Assembly: GCA_013289795.1 (NCBI GenBank)
Contig: JABCZH010000002.1
Coordinates: 186,001 to 250,000, forward strand
Length of the DNA: 64,000 nt
Direction of reading: 5' to 3'
Source of the DNA: Acidobacteriota bacterium
Lineage (GTDB): Bacteria > Acidobacteriota > Terriglobia > Terriglobales > Acidobacteriaceae
Shown here: positions 8,755-16,017 of the stretch, in pieces
How the letters are laid out: each line of letters starts with the position of its first letter
Position numbering within the stretch: position 1 is the stretch's first letter
Translations under genes and position numbers: made by a program
The notes under the pieces: model-generated
The model's database searches: none
Told to the model about the DNA's origin: nothing
The model's input: only the letters and a program-made list of their open reading frames with translations

Positions 8755-8878
8755 CGCGGCCAAGCTCAGCATTCCTTTTTGAGTCTTGCGGTGGAAGCGT
8801 GTTCGGAACACCGGCCGTATGCCGGACAAGCTGCTGAAACCGTCAGTCATCCTTAATACTAATTAGTGGAGGAATTCT

Positions 8879-11359
8879 ATGCGCATCGGGCTCGCTCAAG
8901 CTGCGTCCCAGGTATGCCGTCTTGCCCGGACATTGGGCAAGACTTTGGCGTCCGTCGTAGCGGTTGTGACTCTGGCGTCGGTTGCGTTCGCTCAGCCTTC
9001 CGGAGAAGTTGGGGGCGAGGCCAATCTGAAGCTTCCTGATCTCTCATCTGTCAGTTTCCTGAACAATGCCATCGACGGACATAGGTTGCTGCTGATCGGC
9101 ATTCTGTTCTGCGTATTTGGCCTGGGCTTCGGTCTGGTCATCTACACCCGGCTCAAGAACCTGCCGGTACATCGCGCCATGCGCGAAATCTCCGAGCTGA
9201 TTTATGAGACCTGCAAGACCTATTTGATTACCCAAGGCAAGTTTCTCTTGCTGTTGTGGATCTTTATCGCGGTCATCATCTTGCTCTACTTCGGCGTGCT
9301 GCTGAAGCTTGAAGCGATGCGGGTGGCGATCATTCTTCTATTCAGCATTGTGGGAATCGCGGGCAGCTACGGTGTGGCCTGGTTCGGGATTCGGGTGAAC
9401 ACATTTGCAAACTCGCGAACGGCGTTTGCAGGACTGGCGGGCAAACCTTATCCGATTTATAACATTCCGCTGCAAGCCGGCATGAGCATCGGCATGATGC
9501 TGATCAGCGTCGAGTTGCTGATCATGTTGTTCATTCTGCTGTTTGTGCCGGGAGATTATGCCGGCCCGTGCTTTATCGGCTTCGCCATCGGTGAGTCGCT
9601 GGGCGCGGCGGCGCTGCGAATCGCAGGCGGCATCTTTACCAAAATCGCCGACATCGGGTCGGATTTGATGAAGATTGTCTTCAAGATCAAGGAAGACGAC
9701 GCACGCAACCCGGGTGTAATTGCGGATTGCACGGGCGATAACGCCGGGGATTCGGTTGGACCGAGCGCCGACGGTTTTGAAACTTACGGCGTCACCGGCG
9801 TGGCGTTGATTACGTTCATCTTGCTGGCAGTAAAGGATCCGAAAATCCAGGTGCAACTGCTGGTGTGGATCTTCGTGATGCGTATCGCCATGCTGGTATC
9901 AAGCGCGGCCGCGTACTTCATCAACGGCGCGATCGCCAAGGCCAAGTACGGCAGCGCCAAAGAGATGAATTTCGAGCACCCCTTGACGTCACTGGTGTGG
10001 ATCACTTCGGTGGTTTCGATTGCAATCACCTACCTTATCTCCTCGATGATCGTGCCGGAACTCAGCGGCGATAGCACGCTATGGTGGAAACTGGCATCGA
10101 TCATTTCGTGCGGCACACTGGCCGGAGCAGTGATCCCGGAACTGGTGAAGGTATTCACCTCGACGGAGTCGCGGCATGTGAACGAAGTAGTGACTTCGGC
10201 GAAGGAAGGCGGGGCATCGCTCGGGATCCTCTCGGGCTTCGTGGCTGGCAACTTCTCTGCTTACTACCTCGGGCTGGCCATGGTGGCCCTGATGTCCATT
10301 TCTTACTACTTCAGCCTGCAAGGGCTCGGAGCTTTGATGGCCGCGCCGGCGGTTTTCGCTTTCGGGCTCGTGGCCTTTGGCTTCCTAGGTATGGGCCCGG
10401 TGACCATCGCCGTGGACTCATACGGCCCGGTCACCGACAACGCTCAATCGGTATATGAGCTTTCGCTCATCGAGCAGGTGCCTAATGTGAAGGCGGAAAT
10501 CAAGAAAGACTTCAACATCGATGTGAACTTCGAGCGCGCCAAGGACTTATTGGAAGAAAACGACGGCGCTGGAAACACCTTCAAAGCAACAGCCAAGCCG
10601 GTACTGATCGGCACCGCTGTGGTGGGAGCAACAACGATGATTTTCTCCATCATCATGGCGCTGACCAACGGGCTGACTGAAAATGTAAACAAACTATCAC
10701 TACTGCACGCGCCGTTCTTCCTCGGCCTGATTACCGGCGGGGCCATGATTTATTGGTTTACCGGCGCGTCCACACAAGCTGTGACGACTGGGGCTTACCG
10801 CGCTGTGGAGTTCATCAAGGCCAACATCAAGCTGGAGGGTGTGGAAAAGGCCTCCGTCGCTGACAGCAAGAAGGTGGTCGAGATCTGCACCAAATATGCA
10901 CAGAAAGGGATGCTGAATATCTTTCTCGCGGTGTTCTTCGGCACCCTGTGCTTTGCCTTCGTGGAACCGTTCTTCTTCATTGGTTATCTGATCTCGATCG
11001 CGATATTTGGCCTGTACCAGGCAATCTTCATGGCCAACGCCGGTGCGGCATGGGACAATGCCAAGAAGATCGTCGAGGTCGTACTCAAGCAGAAAGGTAC
11101 GCCGCTGCACGATGCCACAGTTATTGGCGATACGGTTGGTGATCCCTTCAAAGACACATCGTCGGTGGCTTTGAATCCGGTCATCAAGTTCACTACGCTC
11201 TTCGGCCTTCTAGCGGTGGAGTTGGCGGTCAAGCTGACGATTGATGCGGGCGACGCGCTGACGCATGGATTAGCTCTGGCCTTCTTCGCTGTGTCGTTTT
11301 TCTTCGTGTACCGTTCCTTCTACGGGATGCGGATTGGCACGGAGAAGGCTAGTCACTGA
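8879..11359 (+). CDS. hppA: Membrane-bound ion-translocating pyrophosphatase
   Basis: 826 residues. The ATG follows GGAGG at a good distance. The enzyme couples hydrolysis of pyrophosphate in the cytoplasm to pumping of H+ or Na+. About 16 membrane helices are expected. The substrate and Mg2+ sites are visible as EDDARNPGVIADCTGDNAGDSVG, VDSYGPVTDNAQ and, near the end, DNAKKIVE and GDTVGDPFKDT. GNTFKA carries Lys where potassium-dependent enzymes have Ala (GNTTAA), pointing to a potassium-independent type. The first ~45 residues form a signal-peptide-like extension (ending VAFAQPSG) not present in shorter homologues. There is an insert of about 30 residues after DNAQSVYEL (VPNVKAEIKKDFNIDVNFERAKDLLEEN). 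Which ion is pumped cannot be read safely. It is transcribed alone, from the promoter at 8617 to the terminator at 11393. Confidence 0.96.
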   Translation: MRIGLAQAASQVCRLARTLGKTLASVVAVVTLASVAFAQPSGEVGGEANLKLPDLSSVSFLNNAIDGHRLLLIGILFCVFGLGFGLVIYTRLKNLPVHRAMREISELIYETCKTYLITQGKFLLLLWIFIAVIILLYFGVLLKLEAMRVAIILLFSIVGIAGSYGVAWFGIRVNTFANSRTAFAGLAGKPYPIYNIPLQAGMSIGMMLISVELLIMLFILLFVPGDYAGPCFIGFAIGESLGAAALRIAGGIFTKIADIGSDLMKIVFKIKEDDARNPGVIADCTGDNAGDSVGPSADGFETYGVTGVALITFILLAVKDPKIQVQLLVWIFVMRIAMLVSSAAAYFINGAIAKAKYGSAKEMNFEHPLTSLVWITSVVSIAITYLISSMIVPELSGDSTLWWKLASIISCGTLAGAVIPELVKVFTSTESRHVNEVVTSAKEGGASLGILSGFVAGNFSAYYLGLAMVALMSISYYFSLQGLGALMAAPAVFAFGLVAFGFLGMGPVTIAVDSYGPVTDNAQSVYELSLIEQVPNVKAEIKKDFNIDVNFERAKDLLEENDGAGNTFKATAKPVLIGTAVVGATTMIFSIIMALTNGLTENVNKLSLLHAPFFLGLITGGAMIYWFTGASTQAVTTGAYRAVEFIKANIKLEGVEKASVADSKKVVEICTKYAQKGMLNIFLAVFFGTLCFAFVEPFFFIGYLISIAIFGLYQAIFMANAGAAWDNAKKIVEVVLKQKGTPLHDATVIGDTVGDPFKDTSSVALNPVIKFTTLFGLLAVELAVKLTIDAGDALTHGLALAFFAVSFFFVYRSFYGMRIGTEKASH

Positions 11360-11392
11360 ACAGCACACCACGTTCTGGGCTTTTCGGCAAAG

Positions 11393-11419
11393 CGCCATCC
11401 GCCTCGCGGGTGGCGTTTT
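11393..11419 (+). terminator. Rho-independent terminator of hppA
   Basis: A 10-bp stem (CGCCATCCGC with GCGGGTGGCG, one G-T pair) closes a CTC loop and is followed by TTTT. It starts 33 bp after the hppA stop. Confidence 0.82.
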
Positions 11420-11449
11420 CACTGGTCGCGCAACCGTGCGTGAGCTGAT

Positions 11450-11893
11450 TCAGCATAAGCTTTCGACCCAAGTGCAGACCGCCTCCCGCTCCTCCTGAGT
11501 GAGACGGGCGTTGCGGTGGATCAGCAGATATTTGCCGTCGGGCATGTCGCCATTGACCACCTGATCGCAGATGGCCTCCATTTTTTCTTCCCGCTTCTTT
11601 GGCGAGTACGTGTCCCACTCCGAGAAATTCAACTTCCTTCGCCCTTTGTGAACGTCGTGAGCCACGATCCATGAAAACGGCGCCACGTAGCTATACCAAG
11701 GCCAAGCAGTTTGGTTGGAGTGACAATTCTTGCAGGAATCATCAAGTACGGTGCGCACATCGGCGGGTGCCGTGGCATACACACGATCCGGAACTGGAGT
11801 CGGAGGATTGTCTCTCGTTGCTGGAACAAACTGTATGCACACGAGCAACCGTACCGCCGCCAAGCTCGCTGTTTTCGGCGTTAACCTAGCCAC
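11450..11893 (-). CDS. Haem-binding domain protein (CxxCH), periplasmic
   Basis: 147 residues with a GTG start and a hydrophobic N-terminus that could export it. SCKNCHSNQTAWPWYSYVAPFSW (haem ligation by Cys54, Cys57 and His58), VHKGRRKLNFSEW and LIHRNARLTQEEREAVCTWVE are the hallmarks of the Haem_bd family of small c-type proteins. It is the third gene of a minus-strand operon (outer membrane protein, cytochrome c, this gene) and starts 11 bp after the cytochrome gene ends. A role in periplasmic electron transfer or haem-based sensing is likely but not shown. Confidence 0.85.
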   Translation of the reverse strand: MARLTPKTASLAAVRLLVCIQFVPATRDNPPTPVPDRVYATAPADVRTVLDDSCKNCHSNQTAWPWYSYVAPFSWIVAHDVHKGRRKLNFSEWDTYSPKKREEKMEAICDQVVNGDMPDGKYLLIHRNARLTQEEREAVCTWVESLC

Positions 11894-11904
11894 GGTTTTG
11901 CTCG

Positions 11905-12288
11905 CTATTCATGCAACGACTTCAGATAAGTAACCAGTTGCCACAGTTGCGGGTCGGGGAGCTTGGCCCACGAAGGCATACCCCTTTTCATGCTTCCGTT
12001 GACCAGCAGCCAGTGCAAATCGCCGACGGTCGCTTGCTGCTGGATCCGTTCGGTCCTCAACGAAGGGCGCTTCTTCACACCCTGAGCATTTTGGCCGTGG
12101 CATTTGGTGCAGTGTTCTTCAAAAACCTTGCGACCGGCGGCAATCGCGTCCGGCTGCCCTTCGTAAGGATTGGTTTTTTGGTGATCGCTGGCCGGAACCT
12201 TGGCCAGCCACGCGCCATCGGCGGTGCCAAACAGCAAAACTGCAGAAAACATCAGCAGAATCAGCAGAGACGGCCGTTTGCGGAACAT
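11905..12288 (-). CDS. Class I c-type cytochrome
   Basis: 127 residues: a signal peptide (MFRKRPSLLILLMFSAVLLFGTADGAWLA), then one haem site CTKCH (Cys60, Cys63, His64) and a likely Met axial ligand in MKRGMPSWAKL. IAAGRKVFEEHCTKCHG and LWQLVTYLKSL are typical of mono-haem cytochrome c domains that carry electrons in the periplasm. The ATG overlaps the TAA of the upstream gene by one base (TAATG) and a GGGGAGG Shine-Dalgarno lies inside that gene, so the two are translationally coupled. Confidence 0.9.
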   Translation of the reverse strand: MFRKRPSLLILLMFSAVLLFGTADGAWLAKVPASDHQKTNPYEGQPDAIAAGRKVFEEHCTKCHGQNAQGVKKRPSLRTERIQQQATVGDLHWLLVNGSMKRGMPSWAKLPDPQLWQLVTYLKSLHE

Positions 12289-13145
12289 TAGTCACCTCCC
12301 CGACGAAAGATCTCGAGAAACTGTTCAATCTCATATGAGACTCCAAAGCGGTAGAGGCGCGGGATGCTGGAATCGTTAAGCCCGAACTGCGGGGAAAAGG
12401 AGAGTGTTAGGTTGCCGGGAGCGCTCCAGTTGACGGTTGGACCGACGTAGTGCGATGTCCGATTCAGTCCGAAGGTGTAGCGATCGCCCAACCCGCCATA
12501 CATCTCAATGCCGGCATGAAATCGCTCGGCACAGAACGCGCATTTATGCGCACTCGCAGCTAGTTTGAGAGGCCGGCTGACCGCCCAGGCGTACCCGAAT
12601 TCCCAGGGATCGTTCGACAAGTTCTTTTCCGCGATGATGTTCTCGCTGATGTTCCAGCCGCGATAGTTGCTGCCCAGAATCAGTTTGGTTTCGATCTCGC
12701 GTGCTTTGCCCTGGCGGGCAAGCCAATTTGGATGGGCGAAATCCGCCACGCCATCGTGTCCGACCACTTCTCTCAACGTCTTGTCGGCGCTGATGTTCTC
12801 GAACTCGACATAGATGACGGGATTGATCCAGTGCTCGCGCAGCAAGGGACGAAAACGGTTTTCCCAGCGATAGCCAGTTAAGATCGTGCTGTCATTAACC
12901 GTGGATTGGCCATCCATGTAGAACTCGGTGGTCCACCAGGTCTTCACGCCGTACTCGAACTCGAGGTTTGAACCCAGGAACCGGTTCGCTCCGGGAGGGT
13001 TCCCAACCGCGCTGAAGATCTCGATCTCGAGGTTTCCGGGCTCTTCCATCTCATGGGAGTAGGTAACGAAGTAAGGACGCTCCTGCGCAGCCGCGGACAA
13101 GAATGTCCCGACGAGCATTACCAGTACGAGGGCTGTAAGTCTCAT
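12288..13145 (-). CDS. Outer membrane beta-barrel protein of unknown function
   Basis: 285 residues with a clean signal peptide (cleavage after SAAAQ). The mature part is rich in alternating aromatic/polar strands (FVTYSHEMEEPGNLEIEIFS, LEFEYGVKTWWTTEFYMDG, YRWENRFRP) and ends near YRFGVSYEIEQFLEIF, consistent with an outer membrane barrel. Midway is an unusual CAFC pair (HKCAFCAERFH) that could bind metal or form a disulfide. I do not recognise the family. It heads an operon with a cytochrome c and a haem-binding protein, so it may be an outer membrane part of an electron-transfer or metal-uptake unit. The promoter region carries three palindromes shared with the Fur-family gene next door. 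Confidence 0.75.
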   Translation of the reverse strand: MRLTALVLVMLVGTFLSAAAQERPYFVTYSHEMEEPGNLEIEIFSAVGNPPGANRFLGSNLEFEYGVKTWWTTEFYMDGQSTVNDSTILTGYRWENRFRPLLREHWINPVIYVEFENISADKTLREVVGHDGVADFAHPNWLARQGKAREIETKLILGSNYRGWNISENIIAEKNLSNDPWEFGYAWAVSRPLKLAASAHKCAFCAERFHAGIEMYGGLGDRYTFGLNRTSHYVGPTVNWSAPGNLTLSFSPQFGLNDSSIPRLYRFGVSYEIEQFLEIFRRGGD

Positions 13146-13150
13146 ATCAG

Positions 13151-13167
13151 TTGCAACTTAGTTGCAT
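13151..13167. promoter_or_regulatory. TTGCAA-N5-TTGCAT operator before the outer membrane protein gene
   Basis: Two TTGCAA-like half-sites 11 bp apart form a perfect TGCAAC-TTA-GTTGCA palindrome. It sits 5 bp upstream of the ATG at 13145, over the expected ribosome-binding region. The layout resembles the tTGCaa-N5-ttGCAA box described for the Fur-family nickel regulator Nur, and a Fur-family gene is adjacent. Confidence 0.6.
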
Positions 13168-13222
13168 GTAAAGTGATAGATTCGATGATAGCGATCTGTG
13201 CGCGAACGGTCAAGGCGTTCAC

Positions 13223-13237
13223 ACACATTTAATGTGT
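13223..13237. promoter_or_regulatory. Palindrome ACACAT-TTA-ATGTGT
   Basis: A perfect 6-3-6 palindrome 77 bp upstream of the outer membrane protein start and 38 bp past the Fur-family stop. It may be a second regulator site or part of a promoter; it differs in sequence from the TTGCAA sites but has the same 15-bp architecture. Confidence 0.4.
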
Positions 13238-13245
13238 CAGGATTG

Positions 13246-13262
13246 TTGCAACCAGATGCAAT
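13246..13262. promoter_or_regulatory. Second TTGCAA-type palindrome
   Basis: TTGCA-N6-TGCAA, 13 bp beyond the stop codon of the Fur-family gene and about 100 bp upstream of the outer membrane protein gene. It resembles the site at 13151 but with spacing one base shorter. Confidence 0.45.
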
Positions 13263-13275
13263 AGTAGCTGGAGAT

Positions 13276-13746
13276 TTATTGCTTGCTCGCCGAACGGCAC
13301 TGCGCGCAGTAGCCGCCGATTTCGAGGCGGGTCACGACGATGTGGAACTGGCAATCGCGCTGAATCTGGCCCTTCAGCCGGTCGAAAAGGTCGCTCTCGA
13401 ATTCCGTGATCTTGCCGCAGCGCAGGCAGGCCATGTGAATGTGATCGCGCTGGGGCCGCCGCTCATAGAAGTGCTTCTCGCCCTGCATATGCATGAGGTC
13501 GAGTTCGTCCACCAGGCCATGCCGCTTGAGCAGTTTCAGCGTACGATACACCGTGACCCGATCCACCTGGGGATCGAGCTTGCGTGCCCGGCGCAAGATC
13601 TGGCTGGCGTCGAGGTGCTGTTTCGCAGTCTCAACGACGCTGAGGATAGTACGGCGCTGGTGGGTCATGCGCAGGCCGCGCGACATGAGTTCGGCTTGCA
13701 GTCTTCCAGGAGCTTCGGTTTGGGGTAGAGGCATGGCGGGTGCCAT
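13276..13746 (-). CDS. Fur-family metalloregulator
   Basis: 156 residues. The winged-helix DNA-binding domain covers RGLRMTHQRRTILSVVETAKQHLDASQILRRARKLDPQVDRVTVYRTLKLLKRHGLV; the dimerisation and metal domain has HFYERRPQRDHIHMACLRCGKITEFES and ends with GGYCAQCRS. The two CxxC pairs are the structural zinc site and HIHMACLRC carries regulatory-metal ligands. Which metal or signal it senses (Fe, Zn, Mn, Ni or peroxide) cannot be fixed from sequence. The TTGCAA-type sites before it and before the co-directional operon downstream suggest it controls itself and that operon. Confidence 0.93.
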   Translation of the reverse strand: MAPAMPLPQTEAPGRLQAELMSRGLRMTHQRRTILSVVETAKQHLDASQILRRARKLDPQVDRVTVYRTLKLLKRHGLVDELDLMHMQGEKHFYERRPQRDHIHMACLRCGKITEFESDLFDRLKGQIQRDCQFHIVVTRLEIGGYCAQCRSASKQ

Positions 13747-13755
13747 CCTTTCCTG

Positions 13756-13772
13756 TTGATATCGAGTTGCAA
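13756..13772. promoter_or_regulatory. TTGATA-N5-TTGCAA site upstream of the Fur-family gene
   Basis: Half-sites 11 bp apart, the same spacing as the site at 13151, lie 10 bp upstream of the regulator's ATG. One half-site is degenerate (TTGATA). It fits self-control of the Fur-family gene. Confidence 0.45.
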
Positions 13773-13847
13773 TTATAGCCCCATTCCAAGTCGCCCGGGC
13801 ACCAGTCTGCGGACCCAGTCAGCTGATGCCAGCCTTGGTGGAAGCGA

Positions 13848-14201
13848 TCAGTTCCCTTTCATCTTTTCCTTCACGCTGTGTGCCAGTTTTTCGATCTCCT
13901 CGGCTTTCTTGATGACTTCGAGAGAAAGGGTGTTCTCACTGGATTTGTCCACATACTGTTTAAGCTCCGAGGACAGTCGCAACAGATGTTCGGTGTCGCG
14001 GCGGAGCTGCGCTTGCCGCTCTTGATTGGCCTTCTTGGCCATTTCTTTTTCTTGCTCCGCCCGACGCGCCGGGTCCTCAGGAATGGCCAAGGGATCACGA
14101 GGCTGTGAGCTCTGGGCAGGAGTTCTTGCGGACGCCCACGACGGCAGGGCGAGCGTGAAGAACAGAAGTGACAAAGACACGATCACTAACTTGAATCGCA
14201 C
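13848..14201 (-). CDS. Small secreted coiled-coil protein
   Basis: 117 residues from a GTG at 14201, chosen because GAGGT lies 4 bp upstream and a signal peptide follows directly (VRFKLVIVSLSLLFFTLALPSWASA); the frame stays open upstream. The mature part is a highly charged helix (ARRAEQEKEMAKKANQERQAQLRRDTEHLLRLSSELKQYVDKS) likely to be a periplasmic coiled coil, ending KEKMKGN. I do not recognise a family. It is divergent from the MscS gene, whose start is 92 bp away. Confidence 0.75.
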   Translation of the reverse strand: MRFKLVIVSLSLLFFTLALPSWASARTPAQSSQPRDPLAIPEDPARRAEQEKEMAKKANQERQAQLRRDTEHLLRLSSELKQYVDKSSENTLSLEVIKKAEEIEKLAHSVKEKMKGN

Positions 14202-14292
14202 AGTTACCTCACCAGACTGGAGTGAATACATCTTATACGGAGCGAGCGAGTGACCGCGACTTGCTATAATCACGCGCGAGAACCACAATCGC

Positions 14293-15180
14293 ATGCTGAT
14301 CCCTGCGGACGGAAACTTACCAGATCTGGTGCGCGGCTGGGGCGCAGACGCGCGGGCCTTTCTGCGTCATGATGGCCCCAAGATGCTTCTGGTAACGCTG
14401 GTCTCGTGCCTGCTGATCTGGATTCTGCGTAGCCTTGCCGGGAAGGTGACCGCGCTGCAAACTCACAGACTGCCTTCCGGATTTCGGACACGGCAAGTGC
14501 GCACCCTGGCCAGCGTGATTACCAGTGTGGGCGTGTTCGTGATTCTGTTTGTAGCCGCGCTCGAACTGCTGCCTTTGTTTGGGTTCGACCTAGGCCCGTT
14601 GTTGGCGAGTGCCGGAGTGGCGGGTATAGCCATCGGCTTCGGCGCCCAGACCCTGGTCAAGGATTTCATCAACGGGTTCTACATTCTGCTGGACAATCAG
14701 TACGACATTGGCGACAAAGTCAGCATCGCCGGCGTAAAAGGCATTGTGGAGGACATGAGCTTGCGACGGACGACGCTGCGCGATGATGACGGCACGGTCC
14801 ATGTCGTACCTAACAGCCAGATCACCATCGTTTCCAACCTGACCCGCGATTGGTCGCAGGTGGCCATGCGGGTGGTGGTGGCCTATAGCGAACCCAGTGA
14901 CCGGATCATCAATTTGCTGCAACAAATCGGCGACGAGATTCGTCAGGACCCGGCATTTGAAAATCAGATTGTCAGCGAGGTGCAGATACCAGGCATTGAT
15001 CGTGTGGGCAATGGCGAGGCGGAGTACTTGATGTTGCTGAAGACGAAACCTAGCCAGCAATTCAGTGTGGGGCGCGAATTGCGACGGCGGATCAAAGAGA
15101 GTTTTGAGAAGAATAAGATTCAAGCGGCTGCGCCGGGCCGGGTATATGTACTGGACCAGGGCGGGACGAAGGCGTCGTAG
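14293..15180 (+). CDS. MscS-family mechanosensitive ion channel
   Basis: 295 residues. Three membrane helices are visible (about 30-50, 73-95, 97-125); the last is the pore helix, LLASAGVAGIAIGFGAQTLVKDFINGFYILLDNQY, whose Gly/Ala packing and following QTLVKDFINGF are the MscS signature. The beta domain follows (YDIGDKVSIAGVKGIVEDMSLRRTTLRDDDGTVHVVPNSQI), then the alpha/beta cage. Such channels open under membrane tension to release solutes in osmotic downshock. It is a minimal three-helix member, like E. coli MscS. No co-transcribed partner is evident. Confidence 0.94.
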   Translation: MLIPADGNLPDLVRGWGADARAFLRHDGPKMLLVTLVSCLLIWILRSLAGKVTALQTHRLPSGFRTRQVRTLASVITSVGVFVILFVAALELLPLFGFDLGPLLASAGVAGIAIGFGAQTLVKDFINGFYILLDNQYDIGDKVSIAGVKGIVEDMSLRRTTLRDDDGTVHVVPNSQITIVSNLTRDWSQVAMRVVVAYSEPSDRIINLLQQIGDEIRQDPAFENQIVSEVQIPGIDRVGNGEAEYLMLLKTKPSQQFSVGRELRRRIKESFEKNKIQAAAPGRVYVLDQGGTKAS

Positions 15181-15205
15181 TCTCCTGCACGAGAGCCGGG
15201 CGCAA

Positions 15206-15541
15206 TCAGCGCCCGGTCATCACCGTCAGAACGGCCATGGCATAGATCACCAGATATCCTACGTCGAGCTGGCCGTGAAGGATGTGGACGATGGCTGCCA
15301 CGCCGAATGTCACGAGTAGCAGGCGCCCTCCAGCCACCACGACCGGTGGAATCAGAAAGAGAATCGCGCCCAGCAGTTCGACCGACCCAATGGCCACGCG
15401 AAACCACTGCGGCAAGTGGGTCTTCTCGAAAGAGTGCGCCGCTCCCGAATAGAAAAGCAACCGGGAACCTTCGTAGATTAGAACCAAGCCTAGCGACCAT
15501 TGCAGGCCGGTGGTCGCGAGTTTGCTGGTGTCTTGCTTCAT
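15206..15541 (-). CDS. DoxX-like small membrane protein
   Basis: 111 residues from the ATG at 15541, which follows GGAGG by 4 bp; the longer open frame upstream is basic and unrelated. Four hydrophobic helices (GLQWSLGLVLIYEGSRLLFYSG, VAIGSVELLGAILFLIPPV, GRLLLVTFGVAAIVHILHG, VGYLVIYAMAVLTVM) fit the DoxX/DoxD-like fold of small membrane proteins. Function is unknown. The upstream gene, a putative small repressor, ends 13 bp away on the same strand, so the two form an operon under the palindromic operator at 15863. Confidence 0.75.
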   Translation of the reverse strand: MKQDTSKLATTGLQWSLGLVLIYEGSRLLFYSGAAHSFEKTHLPQWFRVAIGSVELLGAILFLIPPVVVAGGRLLLVTFGVAAIVHILHGQLDVGYLVIYAMAVLTVMTGR

Positions 15542-15554
15542 GTGGCCTCCATTC

Positions 15555-15857
15555 TTATTCTTTCTTCTGTCTTTGGACTGCTTTGGAGTGCTTCCGTGGC
15601 GCGGAGGCCTCTTGCAGGCGATGGCTGGCGCTCGCATTCAGTTCCAGGCCGTAAAACTTCTTGAGGTCGGCGATGCGCTGGAGGGATTCGGGGCTGAACG
15701 GCGCCTTGCCGTCGAAGGCGTGAAGCACGATGCCCTCCAGCAGGTCCCCCAGTGTCATATCTTTGTACTCCGCAAACGCCTTAAGAACTTTCAACAGGCG
15801 TTTCTCCATGCGGACTCCGGTTTGGACACGCTCGACGGTGAAGGTGGGGTCGGCCAT
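15555..15857 (-). CDS. Small ribbon-helix-helix-like protein, probable autorepressor
   Basis: 100 residues from the ATG at 15857 (an upstream ATG at 15893 would place the operator inside the gene). FTVERVQTGVRMEKRLLKVLKAFAEYKDMTLGDLLEGIVLHAF looks like a short strand followed by two helices, as in MetJ/Arc-type ribbon-helix-helix repressors, and a basic tail follows (HRLQEASAPRKHSKAVQRQKKE). No enzyme motif is seen. A 30-bp multiple palindrome lies 5 bp before its start, and a DoxX-like gene follows in the same operon. A DNA-binding role is inferred from fold pattern and operator. Confidence 0.68.
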   Translation of the reverse strand: MADPTFTVERVQTGVRMEKRLLKVLKAFAEYKDMTLGDLLEGIVLHAFDGKAPFSPESLQRIADLKKFYGLELNASASHRLQEASAPRKHSKAVQRQKKE

Positions 15858-15862
15858 GAGAA

Positions 15863-15892
15863 TGAATGTACCATGGTACCTAGGTACATTCA
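15863..15892. promoter_or_regulatory. 30-bp nested palindromic operator
   Basis: Perfect 10-bp outer arms (TGAATGTACC and GGTACATTCA) enclose two further overlapping palindromes, GTACCATGGTAC and GTACCTAGGTAC. GTAC cores thus repeat three times. It lies directly upstream of the putative ribbon-helix-helix gene, where a family repressor would bind as several dimers. Confidence 0.75.
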
Positions 15893-15970
15893 ATCACTAA
15901 AGCTAATCACAGAGGACGCGGAGAAGAGGCGCTGAGATCGCAGAGACAAACTCGGTGAGTTACGAAAGGC

Positions 15971-16001
15971 AAGAGAAAAGGGCAGGCCAGAACGCCTGCC
16001 C
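15971..16001 (-). terminator. Rho-independent terminator of the rho gene
   Basis: On the minus strand an 8-bp stem GGGCAGGC/GCCTGCCC with a 6-nt loop is followed by TTTTCTCTT. It lies 17 bp after the rho stop codon. Confidence 0.82.
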
Positions 16002-16017
16002 CGATGCGAATGGGTCT

